From Scortum barcoo (taxonomy: Eukaryota; Chordata; Actinopteri; Centrarchiformes; Terapontidae), in contig CM041553.1 of assembly GCA_023238725.1 (NCBI GenBank), positions 9,943,001-10,007,000 of the forward strand: DNA of 64,000 nucleotides. The letters are read 5' to 3'. The notes under the pieces were generated by a model. It was given only the letters and a program-made list of their open reading frames with translations. It was not told the origin of the DNA and searched no databases. The translations under genes and the position numbers were made by a program. Every line of letters begins with the position of its first letter. The stretch's first letter is position 1. Positions 1-13,700 of this stretch are shown here, in pieces.

Positions 1-951
1 CATGGTTTCTCTCAAACCCTTGGTGCATGAAACAACAAAAATAAGCAAAATAAAATATAACAAAATTACAAACCACAGCAAAAATAAGCAAAACAAATAC
101 AATCACAGTCTGTGCAAATATATATGGTGATTGTGCAAAAAGAGTCAGCTTTTAGACTGGTTTTGCAGATATGTTCCTTCACGGTAGTTTTGACTTCTGT
201 TTTGCTTAACTTTACTTGCACGCCCCAGCTGCTTCCTCTGCTTCTTCATTTTTAAGCTTGACTCGCCTTACCCCAACTTCCTGCCTCAGAGTGTGAAGAA
301 TCAGAGGCCTGGTCCTGCTCATTCTGGTTAATAAAATGAGTGACAAAGCTGCATTTTCCCCTTGACAAGCTTTTTCTGCCCCCATGTTCAGTATTTGACT
401 TTCAGCTGTAGATTCTGCTTTATTTGTTGGCCTTCCTGATCATAGCTCCTCAATCTGACAAACTTTTTTTACTTTAAATTTTCTTAATTGTCTTACAACT
501 ATATTTACATCCTCACCTGTGTGCTGATGTGGTTTTTGGTTGCCGTATTTGATTTCCTCATTCTGTGCAGACACGCTGTATAAACTGAAGCTGAGGCTAA
601 ACTGATGGCTTGATTGGTTTCAGTTTGTCAAAGAAGCAAGTATCTGTAAGAACTACAACTTCAGGTTTTCTGTTAGGAAGTGAAAACTGCACCACGTATA
701 TGACGCTCTGGATCCATCGTTATTCTCGTAGGAAGCGAGAGCAGCTTCTATAACATGTTGTGAGAAAGCTGTTGTGATGGATCCGATCACGGCTCAACTT
801 CTGGATTAACTACTGGACTCAACTTGACATGAACTATCTCACATATTCAGTCCAGTTCAACAAAAAACTTCACTTCTTTCTGCTTGTATTTCCGAAACAC
901 TGCTTTTGTATGGTGTTGTTCTCTGTGCCCCTGGATGCCTAGAGGTTTGTC

Positions 952-966
952 AATAAAGACTTTATT
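952..966. terminator. Palindromic AATAAA/TTTATT, possible bidirectional poly(A) signal
   Basis: The 15-base sequence AATAAAGACTTTATT has 7-base inverted arms and offers an AATAAA hexamer on each strand. It could end a plus-strand transcript from the left and the minus-strand exchanger transcript from the right. This is inferred from motif and position only; AATAAA hexamers are frequent by chance in AT-rich DNA. Confidence 0.25.
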
Positions 967-3900
967 TTGAGCACTGGTAGCATTCCTCCTGTCAGGACCT
1001 TTAACGTGAGCTTCTTCAGTTCTTTTAAGGCTGAGTCACAAAGCAAAATCATGTTTCTTCTTCTTGTTTTTCTTCTTCTACCTGTGTTATACTAGAAGAC
1101 TTTCATTTGACAGTTTCATATGAGAAGACGACACAGACACTTGAAGAGATGCAGACGTAAGTGAATATCCTCAGACAGGTGAGTGTGTCCTTCGTTGGCT
1201 GTCCTCAGACATCCAGTGAATCCCTGTTGCATCACGCCGCTCATGGCAGCGGGGCCGTGCATGCTGCTGTAAGAGGCTTGTGTCAAAGTAAAGCAGATCA
1301 CATCCTGATAAATGACACTGCAAATCTGATCTGTGCTGAGAGGCAGTCTGGGAGGTGAAGTAAAATGACCTGTGGTTTGTTTGAGTTAAAATGTCTAATG
1401 ACCCCATACAGTATATAAAAATATAATAATATAATATAGAAATGGAGACATGATAACATGTTTCAAGCCATTTTTTAAAATGAAAAATGTATCAAACTAA
1501 TATCAAGAGAGTCCTGAACTCAAAGTTTAGCTTAGCTTACCTTAAGATCAGCATCATTACTGCTACCACATGAATTCTAAGTCCTAAGTCTGCTGTCCCA
1601 TATGCATTTGAGGTGGACTCCATGACCATCGACTCCAAACACCAATGGTGAAAATGTGAGTTTTCATTTATTTGACCATATAACACTTTATACAGAGATA
1701 TATATGTTTGTACAGTATGATACAAAGGTCAAGTAGTATATTAATATGATTCCATACTTGCATAACGTACGGGGGAAATACAAAAGCATTTTTACCATTT
1801 CTCAGGGTATTCAAAGGATGGACTCTTGTGGATATTTCTAAATGCACTCATTCATACACACATTTCTCACATTCACTTGATCCACCAGAGCAAGAAAGAC
1901 TTGGACCAGTACTGCAGAGAGAGGCTACGTGTGGAGTCTGAAAACAGGAGTCGCATTGTGATTTGTAAACTATTTGTTGACTATGATTACATACAGGAGC
2001 TTATATACAGGTCACAGAGCCTTTATAGACATAAACGCACAATAAAACACACATTTTTAACATTGCAAAATGGGGAAGAGTTGGGGTCAATTTTATTGAA
2101 ATTCGTTTCATATTCATTTGGACAAAACAAATGTTGCAATTTATGAAATATAGAGATAAAAAAAAAATTGGGCGATAGTTGACATTTTCATGTCCGCATC
2201 ATGTCATTTGTTAACTGGAAAATACAAAGAGGAAAAATTTGTCCACTACACAAAAAGAAAAGAGAAACACAAATTTATTTCTGAGTGTTCTCGGAAATTG
2301 AACAAAATGTACAAAAATTCTAAAAATGTTGTTCTCTGTTTTTTATTCATTCTTTGGTGTTGTTAGGAGGATGTACTGTAACGCCTGAACCTTTTGACGT
2401 GAAGATGATGAATAAAAGCAGAGGATCCCTACAGTACCTTTATCGAGCATTTCTCCACGACTGATGGAGCGTGAGGAGCATCGCCCACATTCAGTTGCAT
2501 ATCTGACACTGAAAGCAGGTGACGTGACGACAGCGACTGATGGAGGATGATGTGCTTTGCAGCTCGTGTGAGGGCAGTCATGCAGTCCAGCATGCAAAAG
2601 GTGGTTCAGCTGATGAAGACAAGCTGGACACTGACAGCACATTTAGGACAGTGAGACACTTAAGAGACAATAATTATGTTTCTATCTGACTGTTTTTAAG
2701 GGCAATTTGATTTTGCTCATGAAAGGGAGAAAAAACAGGAAGCCCTTTAAAATGAAAATCACCATTTCGCACAAAGAGATAAAATGCAATAATGGTAACT
2801 GAAACAGAGTTTTTTTTTTGTTACAGATACTTCTTTATTGTGTTATTCTTTAACTGATTAATCTTTTTGCAGCCTCTTCAGAATATTTATTTATTGAAAA
2901 GGGAGCATACAATATTAAACAAAAATGTTACAGTTTGATGTATTGTACCAGAGTTGTCCTCAAGCATAAATTATTGTAGTGGTGACTAGTGATGTTCCCT
3001 GTTTTGGGGTTTAGAGGAAAGCAAAATTGCCAAAATTGCCAGAGTTCAAGTTTTGTTTTTGGAATAAAAATATAGGTTTACATGATGTTTCTTATATTTC
3101 ATTAAGATTTTATCCTTAATGTCACACAATGAACCCAGGAAATTAGTGTGTGACCATAACAAAGATAACCCCATATTAGGCCTGTTCAATCTGACACAAT
3201 ACAAAAGGCCTACAGCAGTGGAGAATGAGGAAATTGGTCCAAAATAAAAATATTGCTATAATTTGCTTTCACACACACATATGTATATATAGAGTACATA
3301 TATATACATATATAGCATATACACATATGTTATACAGTACATGAGTTGTTTTACATCAGAACATTACAGGAGTAACCCAGTGATATCTGTTGATATTGAA
3401 CACTCGGTTTTATAAATACATAAGTCGGAAAAAAAACACTCTTGAGTTTAACAAGTAAAATACGATGGAGAACACTAATCTTGAGTCCACCACTTGTCGT
3501 CCAGACTGATTCATCTACTGGCAAACGTGACGCTGACCTGTTTTACATTTGCATGCTCATTAATTGTCCAGTTTTCATCGGGATGCTGATTTAATCTCTC
3601 TCTAAAGTGGTGCATGTGAAGGCAGATGGAACAGAGAAAGTCACATTCACAAGCATATTATTAAATGAAAAAAACAAATAAGATAGTTGGGATATACAGA
3701 TATAAGCAGTAGTATTGAGCATGACCAGAGTCACTTTAATCTTGGTCCATTCTATCTGTGTACACTCTATTGTAGCTACTTAGTTTAATGTAACCTATTA
3801 TAGACATTCATGATTGGGATATAAAGGAGTCATTCCTGCCAAATATGCCCTCAAATGCAATGACTGTGTCTGAAAATACACTCAAGCTATGAACACTGGA

Positions 3901-4289
3901 TGTTTCTCTGTCATTGTAAAGCCATACAGGTAGTGGAATGAACACAGTTAAAATCTAAATATTACACAGCTCCCACACTCATGTGCTGCTGCGGGTCTTT
4001 CCTTTTTTTCATCTCAGTGACACACAGGATTTCTCCAGAGCTTCGCTGCCCTTTAAAACAAAAAATAAAGTTCCTTTGAGCCCCCATGTTCAGTTTATAT
4101 GCTGCTTGCATGAGTAGCGGAGGTACTTCTTATACTGCCACACAGTCTTTTGGTTGCAAAAAACAAAACAAACAACAATCTCTGATGATCTTCAACTGCA
4201 ATCTCCATCACAGGCTCACAAAAATTGTCCATCAGCAGGTTTTTTGACCAATAGTGGCTACTGAATGTGGTCACATGGTACCAATGGAG

Positions 4290-4291
<2 letters not shown>

Positions 4292-4338
<47 letters not shown>

Positions 4339-4372
4339 AAAGAGAGAGAGATAACGAGAGAGAAACAGAGAC
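4292..4372. repeat. (GA)n microsatellite
   Basis: Nearly pure GA dinucleotides, degenerating into GAAA and GATA variants at the right end. It lies just downstream of the exchanger's last exon. Open frames across it encode only Ser-Leu or Arg-Glu runs and are not genes. Confidence 0.9.
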
Positions 4373-4482
4373 AGGGAGTGTGTGTACCTCTGATGGCAAG
4401 TCTGTGTGCCACTGCTGGATGGCTGTGATGCACCAATCTGAATCTGCAGAGTTGCTTTGAGTAACAACTTGCTATGTATGTA

Positions 4483-4502
4483 TGTGTGTGTGTGTGTGTG
4501 TG
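4483..4502. repeat. (TG)n microsatellite
   Basis: Short perfect TG repeat, followed up to about 4595 by further TG-rich sequence, in the putative exchanger 3' UTR. Confidence 0.85.
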
Positions 4503-4701
4503 AATGAATGCGTGTTTTCTTCACCTGTTACTTGATAAAGAGTGTGTGGGTACTTGTGTGTGTGCGAGTTGTCTACTGCGTGTGTGTGTGAATGTGTCCA
4601 TGCAAGCCTGTTTTTTCCACTCTTGTAGGATATTAAGGTGCACGCGGGCACCTCTCTGCTTAGTTTCTGCTTTTGCACGACCATCAAGAGTTCGCTCTCG
4701 C

Positions 4702-7700
4702 TCAGATGGTGACGGGGCAGACGATGATCTTGTCCTCCAGCATGACGCTGATGATGAGGAAGACGAAGTAGAGCAGGAACATGAGGAAGCCCAGAATCTT
4801 GCTCATTCTCCACTTGCAGGCGGCGATGGATATGATGACGAAGAGCAGCATCAGGAAGAGGAGGACGATGGCGCAGAACAGGCCGTTGCTGCTCACCTCA
4901 ACTGGCTTAAAATCATTGATGATGTTGTAGATGAGCCAGGGGAACGGCAGCCTGGAGGGAAAGCACAACGGAGAGGAGTTTGGTTACGAGAGATGACCAG
5001 CACGTGTCCTCATCTAACACCGGCCTGCTACGCTGTGCGCTGTGTCTCAAGGTTTGCTGGACTCACCCCACGGTGATATCGAAGATGTTGGAGCCCACCG
5101 AGCTGGACACGGCCATGTCGCCGAGGCCTTTTCGTGCTACAATCACACTGGTGATCAGGTCGGGGATTGAGGTGCCGGCTGCTAATATGGTCAGACCCAT
5201 TATCTCCTCTGTGATCCAGAAAGTTTCTCCAACCTGAAGGGAAGAACAAGTTGCTCAGTGTTGCAGCTGTGAAGTTTCGAAACTTAGTATAATCAGAAAC
5301 ATTCTCGTCAACGTATTTCTGCTTGAAAAATGTTTGAGAAATGTTTTGACGTAATGAGTTTTATAGATTTTCAGCTTTTAGTCTTTTTTTGGAGGAACAT
5401 TGTGATTGTTATAATACAGATAGTTTTTTTTAGCTTCATGTAGATTAGAGAGTGCCACATAGTAAATCCATGTTTGAAATTTGTGTCTTCCTGTTTCATG
5501 TGGAAAATCTGATTGATTGCAGACTAATGGCCAGTCCCTGTGTGAGATGGCTTCTCATTATCACATATTTATCTGATGAGGGTCTAGCACCAAAATGTCA
5601 CAAATAAATACATTTACTCAAGTTAGCCAGCCAGCATGCAAGTTTTTTTTTTTTTTTTTTTTGCAACAATGAGAAGTCATGAGACATGATTAATCACCAT
5701 CGCTCTGCACCAATGGGAACTAAAGACGTTGGCACACCTCCTCATTGACCTTGCATGCACAACCTCTCTCCTGCTTTAGGCCTGTCCTTTGCATTTGAGC
5801 TGCTAAAATAGAGCGTTACAGGTTAATCTGGCAGTGGATCAAGGCAGATTAGTTGGGATTAGCTGCCGTGGTCACACATTCCTACACCCTAACACCCTGA
5901 CTGCTGCTCTCTCTCAGAAGAAAGGCCTCAGAAATAGAACAATAATGGACAACAGAGGCGGCGTGTTTGCCAATTAGTGAAGCCAGTGTGTGTGTCTGAA
6001 GTACCTGGTGAGCCCACCACACCATCAAATAGGAGAAGAAAGCAATCCAGGAAATGGCACCGATGAAAGTGATGGGGAAGAACTTTGCCGAAGCCTGAAA
6101 ACAATGACAATAAAACAGAATTTAGATCATCAACCACTTAGTCAATCACTGATACATTTGATATAAGGTATAATACAGCCAAAGTGACATAAAAATAAAA
6201 AAAATAAAATAAAATAAAAAAAAATTAAATTAAAACAAGACTGGAAGCTGCTGCTGCTCCCAAAATGACTGAGCAGGCCATGTAATCGATGAACTAAACT
6301 AGAGTCGTATTTAGTAATAAAGTTTTCTAACGCTTCAAAAGTCTGTAATTGTTGATGTGTTGATTGTAAACCTAAACTCTCAAAGTGAATTCATGTAAAC
6401 TAAAAAAAATGACATCGATGCTTCAGAACACCATATCTGTGGTATGTGGTAACATGGTTTTTATTGTGTGTGTGTTCTGTCACCTCTCTCCGGACGTCGG
6501 GCAGTGTGAGCCACAGCGGGAGGACGATGGGCAGGATGGCGAGGTAGGTGATCTGTTTCCTCAGGGTGTCAGGCCAGGCCAGGCTCAGAGGCTGGTCTTC
6601 ATCCTCCTCATCGTCACCACCCTGAGCAGGTGCACAAGTTCATTTTGATATTCAGGCATTATCCATGACGGTAATACCACTGTATGTATTATATGATTAA
6701 ACCTATTAATGATGTAGTTTGTATACTGCAGTGAAGTCAGATGCAGTATACAGCTTCTTTTACAGCTTGTTTTACTTTAATGTACTTATATGTCTTCAAA
6801 GAGCCTTGATCGTGTGAACCTGGAGGAATGCTGACATATAAAAGTCTTACCTCGTCTCCTCCCGCAACACCGTTCATGGGCGGTGTGACTTCCACTGCGA
6901 CATTTGAACTGTTGGGGATGTTTTTACCAGCTTTAGGAGAGAAAAAAAGAGAGAGATGGCGAGTTCAACGGACTTGTTCTCTGAGGACAGTATTAATTTG
7001 AGATGAAAAGCTGTTGTCTAATGACATTAAGAGAAATGCTGGAACTTAGTACAATTTTCTTTTCTTGGAAGTTGTGTCTGGGAGGAGGGTCCTATGTTGA
7101 GAAATGAAATATGCTTGTTATTTTTCTGTGCTCATCATTACAAGTGCAACAGAGTATCATTTATGTCACTTCATAACAAATTGATGAAATGACAGATTTA
7201 TTGGCAAATCACCCAATCAGCAGATAAATACATTGACAAATGTTCAGTTCTTGATTTAATAAGAATTTACCAAATCAGATTTAAGTGAGATAAATCAGAT
7301 AACTGGACACAGGTGAAAAACTATAGATCAGTTAATCCAACACAAAAATTAATAAACAAGTACATAAATTACCAAAATAAGTAATTTGATGATTAAAAAA
7401 TTATAAATGTCAGGAATGTTTTCTCATGCAATCATGAGAGGCAGTGGAGGCAATGTATTTATATTGTTAACCAGCTATAACCATCTGTAAACAGACAGCA
7501 GTCTGACATTTTAAGATAATATGGTGAAATCTAAACTACACTAATTATGACATAAAAAGTGTTATTTCAGTCATTTCGGATAAAATATTTGTTGACCTAC
7601 ATTGTTTTACCCTTTCATCTATCAACATCACATTTCTTATGTTTGACTATTGATTTGTCAATTGATTTATCAGTTTTTTCTTTTACATAAATGGACTCCC

Positions 7701-10700
7701 ATACTTCTACACATCAGCGTTACTCACCTACACCGTTGGCATTCGCAGCCTCTTCTTTACACTTCTGCTTGGCCATTTTGTGAAGGATTGATGCCTTCTC
7801 TTTGAAACGTTCTGAAACAGAAGAAACTCAGTCAGTCTCCTGACTCTGTGAGATAAATAGTTTTTAAGATACCGGAAGCTAGATATTTCTTTAACGCTGC
7901 AAATGTAAAACTCAACCAGGAACAAGAGTTCAGAAATTGCAATAGTTATAAGCTCTTACATGAGTTTCATGCTCTTTCATGCTCTAGTGGAACTGTGTTA
8001 AATTGCATCATTGCACTCAAATCAAATAAACAAATAAAAAACAATGAAACAAATGAAATTGAAAAAATAAAGTGAAATTTTGGGAAATATGTTTTCTCAC
8101 TGTGCTGGGACTACTTGCAGGGGGCACAACTATAGGAAAGAGGTGAAGGAATATTAAGTGGCTGCATGAATGAATATATTCAACTTTATTTCAACTTAAT
8201 TACACTTACACAAAATCTTACCCCATTTAACATTTAAATAAACATTTCATTTGTCGTGTTGACATATTAAGGAATGTCACATACTCCTTTTTCCACAAGA
8301 TTCCAAAATAACATCTTGTTTGAGAGATCGGGATTGTGTGTGTGTTTTGTGCATTTTTTCCTTTGCTTACCCATACCTTCGTCACTCAGGGGGTCCAGTG
8401 TGTGGATCATGAGCTGGAAGATGCTGTTTCTCATGAGTGAGTTGTGTAGCGAGGCACAGCTGCCCTCCCTCTGCAGCCTGGGTTTGGCCTGTAAAAAATA
8501 CAGAAATACGCAAATGTTTATTTAAAAGATTGTAAAAATTAATATGTAAATACTTACTAAACCTTAGCCATAACTCAACATTTTTATCCATTAGCAAATC
8601 TCGTAAAACATTGCCAAATAAAATGAACTTTTTTCTGCTTAAAAGTTGTCTGACTTTGTGACACACTGTACAAACACTGTAAATATACGCAGCCACTTAA
8701 CCTCCAACCAACAAACACAAACACAAACGTACCGTCAGCTTGTTCTCATCATCTCCAGGCACGTTTACCTTTCAGGAAAAACACAGAGAAAGAAAACTCA
8801 AACTATATATAGCATACATTTGATCTTATATACAGATTTATGCAGGGTGTGGACACAGTAAAACACATGTACTATATGGAATCCAATTCATTGGGTCTGA
8901 TGTGAATACTTTTATAATATTCAAGATTTGTTCAGACTGTGTGGTGTTGTTGGATTGGATTATTACAGCAGGGTGGAGATGGGATGAGTGGAGGAAATAA
9001 GTGATTATTACAGTTACAGAAAAGTTCAATGAGACCGCAGGGCTAATATTTAAACTCAGAACTCCAAAAGCAATGATTTGGATTAGAATTGATTTACCTC
9101 ACTTAATGAGAGGTAATATTTGAGCACCATGTTTTCATTTGTTTTTGATGAAAAGAGTGGAACATCTTGTCATAGCCTCGTCTTTCATGAAGAACAATCC
9201 TACTCTTTAAACTTTACAGCTAATTTGACTCTACAAAAGCACAGCTCCACTAAAGGAAACACACACAGACGGTTTTGGGTCTCAACACAGAGACTAGGGT
9301 CCCTACACACACACGCACACACACACACAACACACACACAGGGGAGGACTCGCACTAATGTCAATGCCAGCCATCTCTTCAGGGGACATATACAGCACAG
9401 TGGTGTCAGCACATAGAGAAACACACACATGCATGTACGCACGCATGCGCACATACACACATACACGCACGCACACACACACACACACACACAGACTGTG
9501 GTCGTGGTTTGTTTGTGAAAATACAAAGGTGATTAATGTCAGCAGTGGGGTGAGGTTTGGTGTGGGGAATCAGGTTTTGTGGGAAGATACTGTGTTGTCA
9601 CATATAGGATTAGTTCTACATTTTATCAGGCACTCTCAGAGTTAATTAATGATAATTTCCCTTATTACTCACTCACACAAGTGTCTTTCATCACACATTT
9701 ATCTACTATGTTAGGTGGAAGCTGGTCTCTAGAGCTCTCCACTACAGGTGGTTTACAGAGCGACCACACTGTGTTCTGTCCTAAATGCTCCAAAGACAAC
9801 CTCAATAAAGAACTAGAGAAGAATAAAGCAAAGAGGGAGATGTCTGGGACCTCCTGTCTATCTGAAAGTGACATGTTTTTTAAGTGAAGAGCTTTCGTAG
9901 AAGAAAGTCATATTTGTTTTCTGGTTTGTTTTGAAATTGGAAAAAAAAAGTTTTTGATTACAAGAAATGTGAAGAGTTATGAGGCACACAGTACAACGGA
10001 GGAGCAAAAATAAAAAAATGAAAAATTAGTTTCGCATACCGTGTAACTCCAGTGTAACAAATAAAATTCATATTCAGCAGCCAACCATTTTTAATCTAAT
10101 TTATCTCCAGAGGAAGTTCAGGAAGATGTCATTTTTTTGTCTACTGCTCAACAGCTGTTCTCATCTACCCTGACGTATTGCCCAAAATTAAACTCACTCA
10201 CTCACTCGCACCCTCTGAATTGATTTAAGGAAGGGTTTGTCCTCTGTCTCTGTAAAAATGGGGATGGATCTGTAAAAATGTCTGCACTAAATAATCACAA
10301 TTGAAGGAGGAGCTGCAGTAGAACTACCATTTATGAAACCAGTTGTCCTTGTGTGCCTTTTCTTCTTCCTTAAATAGTAATAAACTAATACTTAATTAGC
10401 TTACACAAACAATTACATCAGCCCAGGTACTTCCTTTCTTTTTACACATTTCCTATTTATCCTGTTTTTTAATAGTATATTGTGCAAATGCTCCGCAAAG
10501 AAAGCCAAGAAGGTAAAAGCTATCTGACTCTGACCCTTTGAAAAACAAAGACAATCATCATCACCAGGCAGAGAGGTGGAGGGTTTTGTTGTTGACATGT
10601 TTTCATGATGGAGGCCACAGAGGTTGAGCAGATAATCCCTTTAGCTTGCATCTGACAAGACACCTGCTGCTGTTACGGCATCTAAAGTGAGGCTGCACAA

Positions 10701-13700
10701 GGTTTCTTTTTTATTTTAATCAAACCTAAAGGCGTGTTACGTGTGTGTCAAGTCCAGATTTATTTAACATCCTGGCTGCGGTATAGTTTAGTTTAATGCT
10801 GATGTTCATTCAGCTGTAACTTTATATACTGTGAGATTTACCTGTTTAGACTAACCAAAGTGAACTAAATCACGTTATCATTTCAGAAATGTGTGACCAA
10901 ACGATGTGAAACTGATGTGTCTTCTCTGAAGATTGCTTATAACTGTTTACATTGTTAACTATTGTTTTACAGATTTTTTTTTCATCAAACCAAATTGAAA
11001 AAAACTAATACATACTGAATTCCAAGTAAATAAATAACTAAAAAAGTAGAAGCTGTGGACACCTGTCTACTATCCATGTGATTTCTGAACTCTACTGGCA
11101 AAGGCCACTTTGGCATTAGTTCGCACTGGCTCGTGCTCACATGGCTCCTGAGAGCCGCTTGATGACAAAAGGCACTTACAGCCTGCTGCAGAGTCTGCTG
11201 AGACTGAAACTGGATTTTGATTATCGTCCTTCATGTGAAATCCTAGTCACGTGAGTTTCATGTTTTAAACTTACACATCGCATGGCCTGAGGAACACATT
11301 TAACATACTTATGACACACTTTTTAAACTACGGAAAGCACCATCATAAAACAAACCAAAAAACAAACAAACAAAAAAAAATCACTAAGCTTTTTTCAATT
11401 AGTAACCATTCCCCCCTCCCATGAGTTTATTTAGTAATGGCTATATTTTGTTCATTTTGTTCAAAATGCTGCTACTCTTAATCACCTTTGCTCCTCTTTC
11501 ACTCAGCTCTCCTCTCCATGAATTTGTGAGGCCTTGTACAGCCTCTGCTGAAGCTGCAACCTCTCATAAATTACCAAACATCTGTCTCAAATGAATTCCA
11601 GCCAGTAAAGTCAATATATGATAAGCAGACCATCCTGGTCCTCAATCAGACTATCCCAACACCTTTTATAAACTTTTATGTTTGTCTCTCCAGCAGGTTA
11701 GATGAAAAATGTTAAATACAGCATGCAGACAATGTAAGTAACCTTTAACCGGTAGAACAAGTAAATAAAGAGGGACATTTACTCGTTCAAAACAACAGAT
11801 AGCATCATTTTTTTAAAGATACCCTGCTAAGAATGTTTGGTAATTTGTAAGAATTTATATTGTGAAATATAAATTTTGCCTTTACATGGCTCTGCAAATA
11901 AAGCTTCCATTATGAAGGCACTTGTTGTCATTTGCATCTCATTGTCATCTGAGCTCAATATTCATGGATTTTTTCTGTTTATAGAGAATCAGTAAGCCCA
12001 GCTCTGGCTCATTGGATTTAAAGTATGCATCTCTTTTCACTGACTGATAAGGCAACTTTTACATGTATATGTGCAGATAATTCTTAGATAATTCAGATAA
12101 GTCATAACTTAAATCACTTTTGTTAAACTACACAGCACAACCCACCTCATTTCCTGCCATCAAAATGTATGACCGCTGTACACTGTGACGCATAATTCAA
12201 AACTTCCTATCTTTCTCTTTGGGGTAAACACAGATGATTCTCTAATAAATAAAACATAAGCATCAAAATCTGTCTTGGGAGGTAGATTGTGCCTTGTTAT
12301 AACATGGAGCTGTTTGAAGATAATCTGTTTAGGAGAAGAAAAAGGGGAAGAAAAGAAGAAGAAGGTGAAAGATTTACTAAATGATTTTGTCACTTTTGAC
12401 TGAGCCGCTGTTCCAGTTGAGTTGTCTCATCCCCAGTCCAGACACTGGATACCACACTTTCCCTTCATCCCAATTATCATCACTGTCATCAGTGAGGCAC
12501 AATCAGATCACATTGTCTCTGTCTCTGTCTCTTTCTCCAGTGTCCACATGACTGTCCGAGCTGTGGGACTTAGCCAGGATTAATCTGCAGAGATCGCCAC
12601 TTTTAGACTGGTAATTTTTTCACAGCCTACGTGTGAAGTATTGCAGCAACCTTCACAGGTCACCACACAGTCAAACAATTCTCATTTCACTGTCATCTGT
12701 CAGCCAACACAAACCATCACTTTCTTTATCATTACTTATGGCCACATGACCGCTCATTTAAAGTCCGCTGCAGTCTGTAAGCATTGAGTTCTATCATTTC
12801 AGCTGTAATTTGTTGGATAAATTATGCAAAAATCTAGCTGCACTCTGGGTCATGAATAATAAAAACCTCACACTCATGGGCAGCAGTACAACTACACTTG
12901 CTAACAAGTAATAACTGCTGGCCTTAGATAGGTATGCCAAGTAATCTTTAATAGTTTATGAGGTTGCAGGTGCACAACACTGTGGCATCCCGATCCAGGT
13001 CTGAAATGCATGATTTCAAGGAGAACTTAAACATTTCATTGGAGCTCTGCAGAGGCCGAATGACTGCATGTTTGCTGTCGTCACTGCAGGTAAGCAGTTG
13101 ATTAGAGGATCAGAGAGGATTGTCGTCTTTAGTGCCATCAGCAAGCAAACCTGCAGATCTCCTCTCTTGGCCTTTTTTTACATAGACATTGCAGGCAATG
13201 TGTGTACTATACAGGAACACCTGATACATCTTCAACTCTATAAATTAAAAACTTGCACCATGTTATGAGCATGACTGCAGGCTGAGGAAGGAGCATGCAG
13301 GCTTTTTTTCTCAGGATCTGCTGATTCCTGCTCCCCCTGGGAGCATCTGACTATTATTAGTGGCCCTAATGGGATCAGAGAGCATTAACCTCGGGGATTA
13401 TTTAGCAACAAGACACATGAGGGCAAGGCAGTTGGACATCAAGTGCCGAGCGACAGAAAGAGAAAAGCTGTTCTTGGGCTGAGATGAGGCAGCCTGAAGA
13501 ACAGCTGATTCCCAGAAGGGCACGCGTGTCAAACGGAGCTTCTGCAACAAGACTGATGGTAATACAGGTTGATGAGCATCCAAAAATACTGCAAGTGTTC
13601 ACAGGTTAAAAATAAAATAACATGAAATGTACAAAAGTGGTTCAAATTTAAAATATATGACACAGTTCAGGTAATACACTTTGGGCCTGGGAAGATATTT

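Larger units (their letters stand above)
1..4701. other. Non-coding stretch: likely 3' UTR/3' flank of the exchanger gene
   Basis: No exon was recognised here. The segment lies directly downstream of the stop codon of the minus-strand exchanger gene, so part of it is probably its 3' UTR; mammalian SLC24A2 has a long 3' UTR (family knowledge). It holds a (GA)n and a (TG)n microsatellite near 4.3-4.5 kb, an AT-rich TATA/CATA tract near 3270-3330, and a palindromic polyadenylation-like signal near 952-966. Short open frames in this segment look like chance. The first ~970 bases could be the 3' UTR of a plus-strand gene lying left of the window, but no coding sequence is visible to confirm that. 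Confidence 0.4.

Noticed and set aside
4095..4524. Open frames with Ser-Leu or Arg-Glu runs
   Set aside because: They are translations of the (GA)n microsatellite on both strands.
4504..5076. 190-codon plus-strand frame
   Set aside because: It is the antisense shadow of the last exchanger exon; the minus frame encodes the conserved C-terminus.
7812..8376. Search for the mammalian NCKX2 17-residue alternative exon
   Set aside because: No segment encodes a match to the GSYGKLKYYD-type sequence with splice sites.
9200..9526. Cys-Val and Thr-His rich frames
   Set aside because: Translations of the compound CA repeat; no conserved domain.
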